NCBI RefSeq assembly: GCF_016598475.1
Contig: NZ_JAEMUX010000050.1
Coordinates: forward strand, 1-64,000
Reading direction: 5' to 3'
Length of the DNA: 64,000 nt
From: Streptomyces adelaidensis
Lineage (GTDB): Bacteria; Actinomycetota; Actinomycetes; Streptomycetales; Streptomycetaceae
Made by a program: the position numbers and the translations under genes. Under the pieces are notes generated by a model. That model worked only from the letters and a program-made list of their open reading frames with translations. It did not search any database and had not been told where the DNA came from. Below, piece by piece: positions 33,613 through 42,736 of this stretch. The stretch's first letter is position 1. Each line of letters opens with the position of its first letter.

Positions 33613-33834
33613 ACGGCCCCCAGAAAATGCCTGAGGCCTGAAACTACCGCGTGTGCATGCGCGATGACTCCGTCTTGGGGTCACCTCGCGGAGTCTCCTC
33701 CGGCTTCTCCCGAGTCGTTGACTGGTCATCAGCCGCCGGGCGCAAACCGCGAGCTCCCCAGTCCGTGCGGCACGGAGAGAGGCCCGCCCGTGTCCCCGCA
33801 CGGGCGGGCCGTCCCACCCCGGAGGGATGACCGC

Positions 33835-34371
33835 ATGACCAGGACCGCCGTACGCCCCATCTCAGTGGGCCCGCCGGGCTACACAAAGACCATGCGGTGC
33901 GAGCCAGAGGCGGCACGTACGGCTCGGCTCCTGGTGATGGCGTCGCTGAACACGTGGGGCCTGAACGCGTTGACTGACGTGGGCACGCTGATCATCGCCG
34001 AGCTGTTCTCCAACGCCGTACGGCACACGTCTTGCCGACTCGTACGGGTCTCTGTCCAGCGCATCGCCGACGACCGTGTACGGATCTCCGTCACCGACAA
34101 GAACCGTGGCCTGCCAGAACTGGGTGGGGGTGACCGCGACCAGGAAGGCGGCCGGGGGCTGCTGCTGATCGACGCCCTGGCCGACCGCTGGGGCTACGAC
34201 CTCCTCGGGCCCATCGCCCGCCCCGCAGGGAAACGCTGCTGGGCCGAACTGCTCGTCGCGAAGGCGGACGAGGCCTGCGGCACCGGGCGGATTCGGCGCC
34301 TGGGGGCGATGCCTCCCGACCAGCCCTCAGAGCCATCAGATTACGGAAGGAGTACGACATGCACGCACTGA
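33835..34371 (+). CDS. GHKL-fold ATP-binding protein
   Basis: This encodes 178 residues from ATG 33835 after GGAGGG. The N-box-like LIIAELFSNAVRHT (about residues 57-70), a D-loop (ISVTDKNRGLP) and the G2 motif GGRGLLLIDALADRWG place it in the RsbW-like histidine-kinase ATPase family. Its stop overlaps the radical SAM gene start by 13 bp, so it is the first gene of that operon. Its role there is unknown. Confidence 0.85.
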   Translation: MTRTAVRPISVGPPGYTKTMRCEPEAARTARLLVMASLNTWGLNALTDVGTLIIAELFSNAVRHTSCRLVRVSVQRIADDRVRISVTDKNRGLPELGGGDRDQEGGRGLLLIDALADRWGYDLLGPIARPAGKRCWAELLVAKADEACGTGRIRRLGAMPPDQPSEPSDYGRSTTCTH

Positions 34372-34646
34372 TCGCCAGCCCGCAGCAACGGACGTATCTC
34401 GTCGCTCGGCCCGGTGTACGGCGCGGAATTCAGCTCCCGGCCGCCCAGTACGAGGAACTCGCCTCGGCGGGGGCAGCCGACGCGCTGATCCCCGAATGGC
34501 TGGTCAAAGCAGCCCGTGAGGCCTGGGAGCTGGACTTGGCGGGGCGTCCGATGCGCGGAAACATCATCGTGCGCCCGCGTACGCGGCTGAACTACTCCCG
34601 GACGACCTGGGAGTTGAACAAGGGTTGCAACTTCAGCTGCATTCAT
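34359..34646 (+). pseudogene. radical SAM maturase, 5' part, cut by a mobile element
   Basis: This is the first 96 codons of a radical SAM/SPASM-type enzyme. The frame ends LNKGCNFSCIH at exactly the point where an element is inserted; a TAG from the element follows immediately. Cys90 and Cys94 are the first two ligands of the CxxxCxxC iron-sulfur motif; the third Cys begins the other half at 41906. Joining 34646 to 41906 gives CNFSCIHCYLA in frame and a 372-residue enzyme. Upstream residues 10-60 resemble no domain I can name. As it stands it cannot make a functional enzyme. Confidence 0.88.
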
Positions 34647-34937
34647 TAGGCAAGTGCGTTGTCGGAATCAAGGTTGTCGGACAGTTCCGGAATCTCGAAG
34701 CGAGCCCGGGATCTTCTGGTGTACTGGCGGCGGCTCTTGTTCGGTGGGCTACGCTGCGCGGCATGACTACCGGGACGGCATTGCGCCACACACGGATTGG
34801 TGACCCGGTGCTCTTCTGAGCGCCGTGCGGGCCGGTGAGGGCCCGCTGTTCGATCGAGGATCGCGCGCTGCTGCGCGGGCTCCGCCTCCGTCGTGTTGAT
34901 CACAGGTTCGACACATCAACCACGACAGGGAGAATTC

Positions 34938-35672
34938 ATGCCCACCAAGACGCTGCACATTCCCACCGCGGACGGCCAGGCCGACGCTTTCGCCGCCTTT
35001 CCCGACGGTGGTGAGCGGCACCCAGGGGTGCTGATGTACGCCGACGGCTTCGGCATCCGGCCCGTGCTGCGGGAGATGGCACGCGAACTGGCCGGGCACG
35101 GGTACTACGTGCTCGTCCCCAACCTCTTCTACCGGCACGGCCCTGCACCGGTGATCGAACTTCCCGAGCACATCGGAGAAGCGGTCCGGCCCGCGGTCTT
35201 CGCCCAGCTGATGCCCTTGATCGAGGCGCACACCGCCGAACGTGTCCTGAGCGACGCCGACGCCTACCTCAGGTTCCTCACCGCCCAGCCCGAGGTCGGC
35301 GCCGGACCGGTCGCGGTGACCGGCTACTGCATAGGCGGCCTCCTGGCGATGCGCACCGCCGCGGCCTACCCCGGCCGGGTGGCCGCCCTCGCCGCATTCC
35401 ACGGCCCCGTTGGCGCCGACGGGCCCGACAGCCTGGCCAGGCTCACCGCCGAGGTCCACTTCGGCCATGCCGAGAGCGACTTGACGCCCGCGGCCCTCGG
35501 CGAGCTCAACCAGGCCCTGGACGCCGCGGGGGTCCGCTACACCTCCGAGATCTACCCCGGCACCGTCCACGGCTTCACCATGTCCGACACCGATGCCTTC
35601 AACCCCGCCGCACTGCGGCTTCACTGGGACCGCCTGCTGCCCCTCCTCGACCGCACCCTGGCCAACCGCTGA
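34938..35672 (+). CDS. dienelactone hydrolase-family protein (element cargo)
   Basis: This encodes 244 residues from ATG 34938 with AGGGAGA upstream. The alpha/beta-hydrolase fold has the nucleophile motif GYCIGG (Cys about 137), and HGFTMSD supplies the catalytic His, the Cys-Asp-His pattern of dienelactone hydrolases. It is predicted to be cytoplasmic. It is the only gene of the element not concerned with transposition, so it is probably cargo. The region 34650-34937 before it holds no gene I can support, only a short ORF starting MTTGTALRHTRIGDPVLF at 34763. Confidence 0.87.
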   Translation: MPTKTLHIPTADGQADAFAAFPDGGERHPGVLMYADGFGIRPVLREMARELAGHGYYVLVPNLFYRHGPAPVIELPEHIGEAVRPAVFAQLMPLIEAHTAERVLSDADAYLRFLTAQPEVGAGPVAVTGYCIGGLLAMRTAAAYPGRVAALAAFHGPVGADGPDSLARLTAEVHFGHAESDLTPAALGELNQALDAAGVRYTSEIYPGTVHGFTMSDTDAFNPAALRLHWDRLLPLLDRTLANR

Positions 35673-35807
35673 GGCTCCGGCTGGAGTCCAAGGGGTTTTC
35701 GAAGTCGGCGTGAGAGTGGGCTGAGTCCCCCCTCACCGCTCTGATCTCGACTCAGCGGCAGTCGCCGCTGCACCTACCGAGGAAAGGGCCAGGGGGCGGC
35801 GGGCTGA

Positions 35808-36248
35808 TCAGCGCTGCCAGGATGGGGAGTTGGTGCGGCTGCCAGGCAGTCGCACCACGTCCGCGTTCTGGGTGAGTTCCTCCTTCGCCTGTTCCAACTC
35901 CAGACACAGTTCGACGGCTACCCTGGTCAGGGTTTTGTTCCGCTCTCGCTCGGCGGCCAGGTCGGCTTTGAGGGCGGCGTTCTCCTCCTTGAGCGCCCGG
36001 TTCTGCTCGGCGATCTTCTCGGCGGCAGCGGGGACCGTGTGCTGGGCTTTGGCGCGGGCCTGGAACTCCTCGACCAACTCTTTGTGGTCGCCGTAGACGA
36101 CGTCGCGTCGCAGACCGGACTCGGTGATCAGCTCGGTGCCGGTGAGCTTGCCGCTGGTGGACCGCAAGGGGGTGCCCGCGAGCAGGCGGTCTGCGGCGGC
36201 GCGGACGGCCGTGCGTTCGGCGTCGTGGTCACGGGGCTGACGGGTCAT
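35808..36248 (-). CDS. DUF6262-like coiled-coil protein of the element
   Basis: This encodes 146 residues. A basic N-terminal helical part (LTGTELITESGLRRDVVYGD) resembles a DNA-binding helix-turn-helix, and a long coiled coil covers about residues 60-125 (AEKIAEQNRALKEENAALKA). It is coupled to the recombinase gene upstream (ATGA overlap). Small proteins of this kind (TnpC-like/DUF6262) accompany recombinase pairs and trios in Tn554-type elements and are thought to help orient or regulate integration. Confidence 0.8.
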   Translation of the reverse strand: MTRQPRDHDAERTAVRAAADRLLAGTPLRSTSGKLTGTELITESGLRRDVVYGDHKELVEEFQARAKAQHTVPAAAEKIAEQNRALKEENAALKADLAAERERNKTLTRVAVELCLELEQAKEELTQNADVVRLPGSRTNSPSWQR

Positions 36249-38389
36249 GAGGTGCTCTCCTCGGCGGACTCGGCGGCGGGGGTGACAGCGTCGTGGCGGT
36301 CCAGGACCTTCCGCATTTGGGCGGCCTGGGCGGCAGCGCGGTCACGTAGGGGACGGGGAGCCAGCAGGTCAGCAGCGCCCGTCTCCAGCACGACCAGCTG
36401 CTCACGGAGTTGGGCGATGTCGCGGTCGGTGTAGGCGAGGTTCTGGCAGGACGACTGGCACTCGGCCTCGTCGGGGGCATCGTTGGCGGGCAGTCCTTGG
36501 GCGAGTCTGGTGTTGCGGCAGGCGGCTGTCTCGGCTCGCCATACGCACGTCATCCCTTCCCCGTGGTGGATGCTGGGGTCCACCTGCGCCAGGAACCTCT
36601 CGATGTTGCGGGTCCGGCTGATGGCCCGGCCGACGAACTGACGAGTACGGGTGACGCGGCTCTTGTACTCCGACGCGGACGGGCCGCTGATGCGCTCTCC
36701 TTCTCCGAGGAGCCGCCAGTCCTCCTCGCTCTGCTCGACCAGCAGCTCCAGCCGTTCGACGGCGAGATCTTCCATCCAGGAAGTGTTTGACGCTCCCGCA
36801 TAGCTCAGCGTGACTTTTGTAGCTACATGTCCGTATTGCAGGGCGGCGGCCACCAGCCCGCGAGGGCGGCGCACGATGAAGTACGCCAAGGTGCGCCGGA
36901 ATCGCGAGGGGTGCACCCGCCGGGTGGGGTCCGGCGGGATGGGCGGTTGCCCGTCAGGCTGCACGAAGATGCTGTTGATCCAGGTGGTGAACTCGTTGAG
37001 GTCGCGCGTCACCGCAGCACCGGCTCGCGCGTGATCCTCGGCCGGTCGGCTGGTCTGGGCGCTCACGAAGCTGGAGGGGAAGAGGAATGGGGAGGCGCTG
37101 AGAGCTTCCAGCATGGAGATGGCGTCGTGGACGGGTTGGACCACGACCCAGGAGCGTCCCCACATGTCATCCTCCGCCTCCGCGATGCGTGGCTGACGCC
37201 CGGCTCCCTTGCCTCGCCGGCCGTCGATCAGCAGTTGCCCGGTGGCTTCGTCGCGTCGGCTGCAGCCACGCTGCAGATTGAGCGCCTCCCCAGGTCGCAT
37301 TCCGGACAGATAGGAGATGATCACGAAGCAGGCCGCGGTCAGGTAGCGGATCAGGAGTGGGAGTTCCCGCAAGGTGATCGGCTTGTCCCGCCAGGGGACA
37401 CCGTCGATCCGGCCGGTCACCGTCCCCAGGTCGACGTCTTCTGCGACCGGCAGCCCGCTGTTGCGTACGAGTTTCCGCGAGCCCGGTGCGGTCACTCCTC
37501 CGGCGCCCACCAAGCGGCCGAGATGCCTCCAGTTCACGTCGTGCCTGCCAGAGGCCCGGTATCCGGGCAGGGTGCGGCCTTCGCGCACCGCTCGCTCCAT
37601 GAAGAGCTTCAGTGCCGCAGCTGGTCGCAGGCCCAGGTAGGGCGCCTGGTCCGGATGCGTACCGTCCTCGAGCATCTGGAACTCGCGGTGCGCGGTGAGG
37701 ATGTCCGGGCCGATGTCCTCCAGCATGTGCAGGCTCCAGGCCAGCAGTGCCTCCATGGTCGCCGCGTCGATGCGGGGTGTCTTGTTCTCCCGTCCTTTGG
37801 CGGGCACCTTGGCCAGGCTCATTCCGCTGGCACCGTTCCACGGGTCGGCGGTGGCCATCTGGCACTCGCGGGGCAGGTGGCGCCGGTACTCCCACAGGGT
37901 TCGTACGGCACGTAGCAGCGAGCCCTTCCGTTCCTTGCTGGTTGCCAGGGCCAGGACATGGGAGCGGTAGTGGTCGAGGTGTATGTCGCTCAGGTCGCTG
38001 ATCTGTGCGATCTTCTGCTGGTCCATCCACGTGGCGAGGATGCGCAGCTCGCCGAGCTTGCCCGACAAGGTGTCGACGCTCATGAGGTCGCCGTCGCTGC
38101 CCATCGTCGTGGTGACGGGCAGCGGATGTTCCAAGGCCGCGAGCGCGAAGGTCTTGAAGGGCAGCACCAAGGGTGCGGGCCAGCGGGACCAGTGGACACT
38201 GTTCACCACCTGGTGGGCATCGGGATGGCCTGGCCGCAGGTGCCAGACGGCGTCGCCGAAGCGCGAGAGCCGATCGGCCGGGGTACCGGCACGGACCGGG
38301 CGTCCACGCAGGATCACTGTGTCGTCCGGCGGCCATGGACGAGCGGGCTCCTCCGCGAATGCGGCGGCCAGCGTCAGCGCAGATCCCAT
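36245..38389 (-). CDS. tyrosine recombinase 3 of the trio (TnpB-like)
   Basis: This encodes 714 residues. Catalytic signatures are visible: YLSGMRPGEALNLQ (Arg of box I), HPSRFRRTLAYF (His-x-x-Arg) and LQYGHVATKVTLSYAG (His and nucleophile Tyr). A C-terminal cysteine-rich tail (CVWRAETAACRN, then ECQSSCQN) looks like a zinc-binding motif, as in the larger Tn554 recombinases. It overlaps recombinase 2 by 16 bp and the coiled-coil gene by 4 bp, so the whole set is one transcript. Confidence 0.88.
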   Translation of the reverse strand: MGSALTLAAAFAEEPARPWPPDDTVILRGRPVRAGTPADRLSRFGDAVWHLRPGHPDAHQVVNSVHWSRWPAPLVLPFKTFALAALEHPLPVTTTMGSDGDLMSVDTLSGKLGELRILATWMDQQKIAQISDLSDIHLDHYRSHVLALATSKERKGSLLRAVRTLWEYRRHLPRECQMATADPWNGASGMSLAKVPAKGRENKTPRIDAATMEALLAWSLHMLEDIGPDILTAHREFQMLEDGTHPDQAPYLGLRPAAALKLFMERAVREGRTLPGYRASGRHDVNWRHLGRLVGAGGVTAPGSRKLVRNSGLPVAEDVDLGTVTGRIDGVPWRDKPITLRELPLLIRYLTAACFVIISYLSGMRPGEALNLQRGCSRRDEATGQLLIDGRRGKGAGRQPRIAEAEDDMWGRSWVVVQPVHDAISMLEALSASPFLFPSSFVSAQTSRPAEDHARAGAAVTRDLNEFTTWINSIFVQPDGQPPIPPDPTRRVHPSRFRRTLAYFIVRRPRGLVAAALQYGHVATKVTLSYAGASNTSWMEDLAVERLELLVEQSEEDWRLLGEGERISGPSASEYKSRVTRTRQFVGRAISRTRNIERFLAQVDPSIHHGEGMTCVWRAETAACRNTRLAQGLPANDAPDEAECQSSCQNLAYTDRDIAQLREQLVVLETGAADLLAPRPLRDRAAAQAAQMRKVLDRHDAVTPAAESAEESTS

Positions 38390-40215
38390 CGCCCCTCCAA
38401 CAGGTTGCGGACCAGTTGCCGCTGGTCATCGGTGATGTTGTCCTTGGCGAGTTCCTGCTCGGTGGGATCGAAGGCGCCGGTGATTTCTTCGAGCTGTTGC
38501 ACCCTGGGCTCGTAGCGGGCGCCCCAGAGGGCCGGGTCCAGGTGTGGTCGTAAAGCGTGCATTTCCTCGATCGCGGCGATCTGTACTGGGAGTTGATGGG
38601 GCAGGGCTCGGGCGTTCTCGCAATCCAGGCAGGCGAGGAAGGACGCCGTGCACGGCTGCCCGGCGTCGGTGTGCGGGCTGGCGGTGTGATCGACGCAGGA
38701 GGCCAACGCTGTGTCCTGGTCGCCCGCGAGCAGGAGCTTCAGGTGTTGGGGATCCATTCCGGCGGCCTCGGCTGCGGCGGAGAGGTCTTCTCCGGCCAGA
38801 CGTACGAAATCCGGGGTGAACACGGGGATCGTCTGTTGCTGACGGGCCTTGTCCACCTCCTTCTGCAGCGCGGTCGCCACGATCTGCTGGCTCTCGGCCC
38901 GCACGGACTTGCTCGGCATGAGGTAGATCTCCCGCATGGTGCGGGTGCTCTGAGCGACTGGCCTGCGACGACGCTCGATCACCGTCCTGCGTAGTCGTCG
39001 CACCGAAACGGCCGGCCGTCCGCCAGCGACAGCGGACTCAGCGATGGGGAATCCGTGCTCGCTGGCCCAGCGCGCCACGTGATGGGCCCGCACAGCGCTC
39101 GGCCACTGCGTGCCGCCAGCGCGCGGATTGAGGATGTGGCCGGCGAAGACGGTGGTCACAGCGCCGAGGCGGCGTGCGGTCTCGCTGAGTTCCAGCAGCA
39201 GGAGGTAGACCCGCAACGGCGAGCGGAACAGGCGGTGCTCGTCATCCGCCCCGGTCAGTACATCTTCCAGGGGCACAACCATGTGCTCGCGCTCCGGCCC
39301 GCGGCGAGGCTTGACGGACTCCAGCAGAGCCAGTCCCTCGTCAGTGAGTCCGCCGTCCGGCCGGAAGTGAGCGACGGGCCAGGAGGCCACCGTGCCGAAG
39401 TTCTGCCCGGTCAGCGCCACCAGGAGCAGCGCGAACGCGGTCATCTCGTCGAGAGACAGACAGAGCAGAGAGGTCACGTAGAGAGCGCCACCCGCCTCGC
39501 TGACGGCGGCCGTCTGGCTTCCGCCGGGGTAACGGGGCAAGCTGCCGGTCCGGTCGAAGATGTCGATCAGCTGCCCGAGTTTCTCCTCGTCGCTGCCCTC
39601 CGCCAGCTGTCCGTCCCGGAACCGGGCGAGGACAGCTCTGCCGAACCGGATGCGGTCCCGCGCGACGCGCACATCCCGACGGACGGCCGTCAGGATCTCC
39701 TGCCATTCGCTGTCGGTGTACTCCAGCTCGCCAGGCTCCTGGGCCGTCTTGCGAACCCGGATGGCGGCGAGACCGGCCCGTGCCGACTCGCTCAGGGCCG
39801 TGTCGGCTCGCAGCAGTCTGCGCAGGGCCGCGACGTAGTTGCCCATCGACTTCAGATGCTCGTACCGGGCCCGGAAGGCCGTGAAGTGGTCGGCTGTGAC
39901 ATCACGCGGATGCGTGACAGGGCCGGGGCTCTCGGCGAGGACCCGAGCAAAGGACCGGGCAACGAAGTACAGGTTCTGCATCGTGCCCATGCGTTTGACG
40001 GTGGACCGGGTCGAGACCTCCCCGGCGACGCAGCCCGCCAACCAGCGCTGGATGTCCTCGGAGACCGGCAGCTCGGAAAAGTCGAAGAGCTGGCTGCGAC
40101 CGCTGGACTCCTCGACGAACAGCACGCTCACCCCGTTCGGTTGGAGCCGTTCGGTCGGCGCCCATGCCGCAGTCGGCTGGGCGGCGCGGCGACCGCCCCG
40201 TGAACGGCGGCTCAC
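38374..40215 (-). CDS. recombinase 2 of the trio (divergent)
   Basis: This encodes 613 residues. The position between two clear tyrosine recombinases, the SAM-like N-terminal core (RDVTADHFTAFRARYEHLKS) and a C-terminal Cys motif (CTASFLACLDCENA, about residues 535-550) mark it as the middle member of the trio. The catalytic tetrad is less clear than in its neighbours; VSVRRLRRTVIERR may be the His-x-x-Arg region with His replaced. It may be a structural or targeting subunit. Start overlaps recombinase 1 (ATGA). Confidence 0.78.
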   Translation of the reverse strand: MSRRSRGGRRAAQPTAAWAPTERLQPNGVSVLFVEESSGRSQLFDFSELPVSEDIQRWLAGCVAGEVSTRSTVKRMGTMQNLYFVARSFARVLAESPGPVTHPRDVTADHFTAFRARYEHLKSMGNYVAALRRLLRADTALSESARAGLAAIRVRKTAQEPGELEYTDSEWQEILTAVRRDVRVARDRIRFGRAVLARFRDGQLAEGSDEEKLGQLIDIFDRTGSLPRYPGGSQTAAVSEAGGALYVTSLLCLSLDEMTAFALLLVALTGQNFGTVASWPVAHFRPDGGLTDEGLALLESVKPRRGPEREHMVVPLEDVLTGADDEHRLFRSPLRVYLLLLELSETARRLGAVTTVFAGHILNPRAGGTQWPSAVRAHHVARWASEHGFPIAESAVAGGRPAVSVRRLRRTVIERRRRPVAQSTRTMREIYLMPSKSVRAESQQIVATALQKEVDKARQQQTIPVFTPDFVRLAGEDLSAAAEAAGMDPQHLKLLLAGDQDTALASCVDHTASPHTDAGQPCTASFLACLDCENARALPHQLPVQIAAIEEMHALRPHLDPALWGARYEPRVQQLEEITGAFDPTEQELAKDNITDDQRQLVRNLLEGRWDLR

Positions 40216-41843
40216 CGGCCCGCCCCCGGCTCGCCGGTTTCTTCCCGCCCTGTCGCAGGGACCACACCGGTCAGGGTCCGGCCACCGTCGCGGGTCACCG
40301 CACGTAGCAGCGCGTCCACCCCGGCGGTCTCCTCCTCGTCCAGCAGCGCCATCAGATAGTCGACCTCAAGGGCGCTGAACGGCTCGAGATAGATGTTCCG
40401 GGTCGTCTCCGGATGCTTGTGCCCCATCAAAGTGGCCAGCTGATACCAGATGTCGCCCAACTGTTCGCGCAGGTCCCGGACTTCCTCCTCGGTGAATCCG
40501 TCCACCCGGCGCTGCCAGACCGCCGACAGGATGGAGAACCACTTGAGACAGAAGCTGTGCCGCAGCATGTGCGGCCTCGCCCACAACGGGCACTCCGCCT
40601 TTCGCCGTTCCCGCGCCTCCCCCTCCAGACCGGGACCGGCAGTCCGCACCCATGCCTCGGCAATCCGCTCGTTCGCAGCCTGGAAGGAGTCCTCCCAGCC
40701 GTGCGGCTTCTTCGGCAGGCCGCTGGGTGCCAGCCACAGCCACAACGGTTCCAGACCGTGTGACGTACGACGGAACAGCAACCGCCGTTCGTCCGGCCCC
40801 AGTACATCCACCGAGATCGGAACCGGCCCGCTCCCGCCCTCCACGATCAATGTCCGGTTCCGGGCGTTATAGCCGGTGACGATGCGGATGGCGTGCAGCG
40901 CGTCGTAGCGCCCGGCACGCTGAGCTCGCCGTACGGCCTCCATGCGGGACCCTTCCAGCGGGTCCGTGTACGCGGCGACCGCCGACAGCACACTGCGCGG
41001 CACCCGATAGACGCGCCCCTCTTCACCTCGCTTGATGCAGGCCGCAGACAACCACGCGGAGGAGAAACGGGCGTTCCCGACCGCCGGCAGTTCGACATCG
41101 AGCACGCTCGCCCACTCCGTCAGCCGCAGCCCCGTCCCGTACAGGCCGTCAACAAAGGCCGCGTCGCGGTCCTCATTCGGACCCCGCCAGCCCCGACGGC
41201 GCGAGCCCTCGAAGGTGTAGCCGCACAGCCCGATGTTCCGCCACTGCTCAAAAGCTGTTCGCAGCATCCACTTCACCTGCCGCCGCGACGAGCCGGCAGG
41301 CCGCAGCGGATCCCGGGAACCGCCCGCATACCCCTCCAACTCCCCAGAGAGCGACAGCCGCCGACCGAGGCGAACACCCGCGCTGGCCACCGGGTTCGCG
41401 ACCCCGTACCGGTGCCCGGCCCAGACGTAGAAGGTGTTCAGCGCCGCCCGGTCGGTATCGAAGCTGGTCGGCAGAACCCGTTCGTCATTACGGAGGTCCG
41501 TCAGCCGCCACTCCTTGAATGCCTCGACATCACGCGGCGTCGCGTCCTGCCACCGGCGCCCGAAGACCCGGAGGAACTCCAGCCACACCACCAGCGCGTA
41601 CGCGTACCGTCGCCACGTCGACGGCCGGGCGTCCGCCATGGCCCCCGTACGGAAGAAGAGGTTGACCTTCGGGTCGGGCCGGCCCTCTGGGCCGAGGATC
41701 ACGGGAGTGCCATGCCGAGCTCCGTTGGCCGCGGCACGGGCGTGTAGGTCTCCAAAGCCGGAGAGTTGGTCAGTATCGGGTGCAGGCTGAGCGACGGTGA
41801 AGTCGTAGAAGTCCACCGTCCAGCCGTCCAAGGCAGTAGGCAT
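40212..41843 (-). CDS. tyrosine recombinase 1 of the trio (TnpA-like)
   Basis: This encodes 543 residues from ATG 41843, chosen for the GGAGGGGGA just upstream over the ATG at 41858. The N-terminal SAM-like core-binding domain covers about residues 80-165, and the catalytic domain has YGTGLRLTEWASVL (Arg), HMLRHSF (His-x-x-Arg) and LMGHKHPETTRNIYLEPF (His and Tyr). It is the first gene of the transposition operon, reading inward from the right end of the element, only about 60 bp from the junction. Confidence 0.9.
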   Translation of the reverse strand: MPTALDGWTVDFYDFTVAQPAPDTDQLSGFGDLHARAAANGARHGTPVILGPEGRPDPKVNLFFRTGAMADARPSTWRRYAYALVVWLEFLRVFGRRWQDATPRDVEAFKEWRLTDLRNDERVLPTSFDTDRAALNTFYVWAGHRYGVANPVASAGVRLGRRLSLSGELEGYAGGSRDPLRPAGSSRRQVKWMLRTAFEQWRNIGLCGYTFEGSRRRGWRGPNEDRDAAFVDGLYGTGLRLTEWASVLDVELPAVGNARFSSAWLSAACIKRGEEGRVYRVPRSVLSAVAAYTDPLEGSRMEAVRRAQRAGRYDALHAIRIVTGYNARNRTLIVEGGSGPVPISVDVLGPDERRLLFRRTSHGLEPLWLWLAPSGLPKKPHGWEDSFQAANERIAEAWVRTAGPGLEGEARERRKAECPLWARPHMLRHSFCLKWFSILSAVWQRRVDGFTEEEVRDLREQLGDIWYQLATLMGHKHPETTRNIYLEPFSALEVDYLMALLDEEETAGVDALLRAVTRDGGRTLTGVVPATGREETGEPGAGR

Positions 41844-41905
41844 GAAGTCCCCCTCCAAAGAAGCCTAACCGACAACTCTGGACAGCCTAGAGAAACTGCC
41901 GGATG

Positions 41906-42736
41906 TGCTACCTCGCGCTGCGGAAGTTCGAGGGCCTGCCTCGGCCGGAGAAGAAGCGGCTGATCGACATGCTGTGTGAGGCCGGTGTCCTATGGCTCCA
42001 ATTCACCGGCGGAGAACCGACGATCGACCGTGATTTCCTCAGCGCCTACACCTACGCCTACGAGCGCGGGATGTTGCTGGAGATCCTGACCAACGGCAGC
42101 CGTCTGCACCGTGAGGACGTACTCGACACGCTCACTCGGCTGCCCCCGCACAAGTTGACCGTGTCCCTGTACGGGGCGAGCGAGGAGGCGGCGGACTCCC
42201 TGACCCGTACGAGGGGTTCGTTCCGGCGCGTGATGAAGGGGCTCGATGCCGTACGGGCAGTGAAGATCCCCATCGAGGTCACGATCATCATCACCACGCA
42301 CAACGAGCACGAGGTCGATGCCATGCGCAACCTCGCGCACAAGTACACGGATCGGGTCAACGAGTTCGGGTCGATCTCCCCCACCTACGACGGACAGCCC
42401 GACCCGCTCGCTGCCCAGTCCACGCGTTTCCTCGGCGGAGATACCGTCTTCCAAGGCTGCCCGGCCGGCCACACGTTCTTCCACGTCGATCCGTTCGGCC
42501 TCGCGACGATGTGCAAGGTCGGCCGCGAGAACCCCGTCAACCTCATGGAAGCCGGCGTCGCCGGGCTGCTCGGGCTGCCCGCGATTTCCGACGCTCAGAT
42601 GCTTCGCACTGGTGGCTGCTCGGGCTGCAAGCTCTCCGGCACATGCCGGGTTTGCCGCCCGTTGGCGAAGGCGTACCAGACCGCGAAGGCACCACTGGAG
42701 AATTACTGCCAACACGGAAAAGGAGTACCGGCATGA
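41906..42736 (+). pseudogene. radical SAM/SPASM maturase, 3' part
   Basis: This is 276 codons (CYLALRKFEGLPRPEKKRLI onward) continuing the gene interrupted at 34646. The third cluster Cys is the first codon. The radical SAM core has FTGGEPTID (GGE motif) and EILTNGSRL. The C-terminal SPASM/twitch-like region has CPAGHTFFHVDPFGLATMCK, then GGCSGCKLSGTCRVCRP and a final YCQHGKG, giving many cysteines for auxiliary clusters. An ATG from the element end (41903) could start a 277-residue fragment, but it lacks a ribosome binding site and two cluster cysteines. The stop overlaps the peptide gene start. Confidence 0.88.

Larger units (their letters stand above)
34647..41905. mobile_element. Tn554-like / recombinase-trio element
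   Basis: This is a 7,259-bp insertion within a radical SAM gene (breakpoints ambiguous by 1 bp because of a shared T). It encodes three overlapping tyrosine recombinase-type genes plus a small coiled-coil protein on the minus strand and a dienelactone hydrolase on the plus strand. That is the layout of Tn554-type and recombinase-in-trio elements. No target duplication is seen, as expected for tyrosine recombinases. GTTGTCGG occurs at 34658 and 34673 and, inverted, at 41869-41876, with TAGGC nearby at both ends, suggesting imperfect terminal inverted repeats. Confidence 0.85.

Noticed and set aside
34763..34819. 18-codon ORF MTTGTALRHTRIGDPVLF in the left end of the element
   Set aside because: Too short, no clear ribosome binding site, no recognisable family; left as unexplained.
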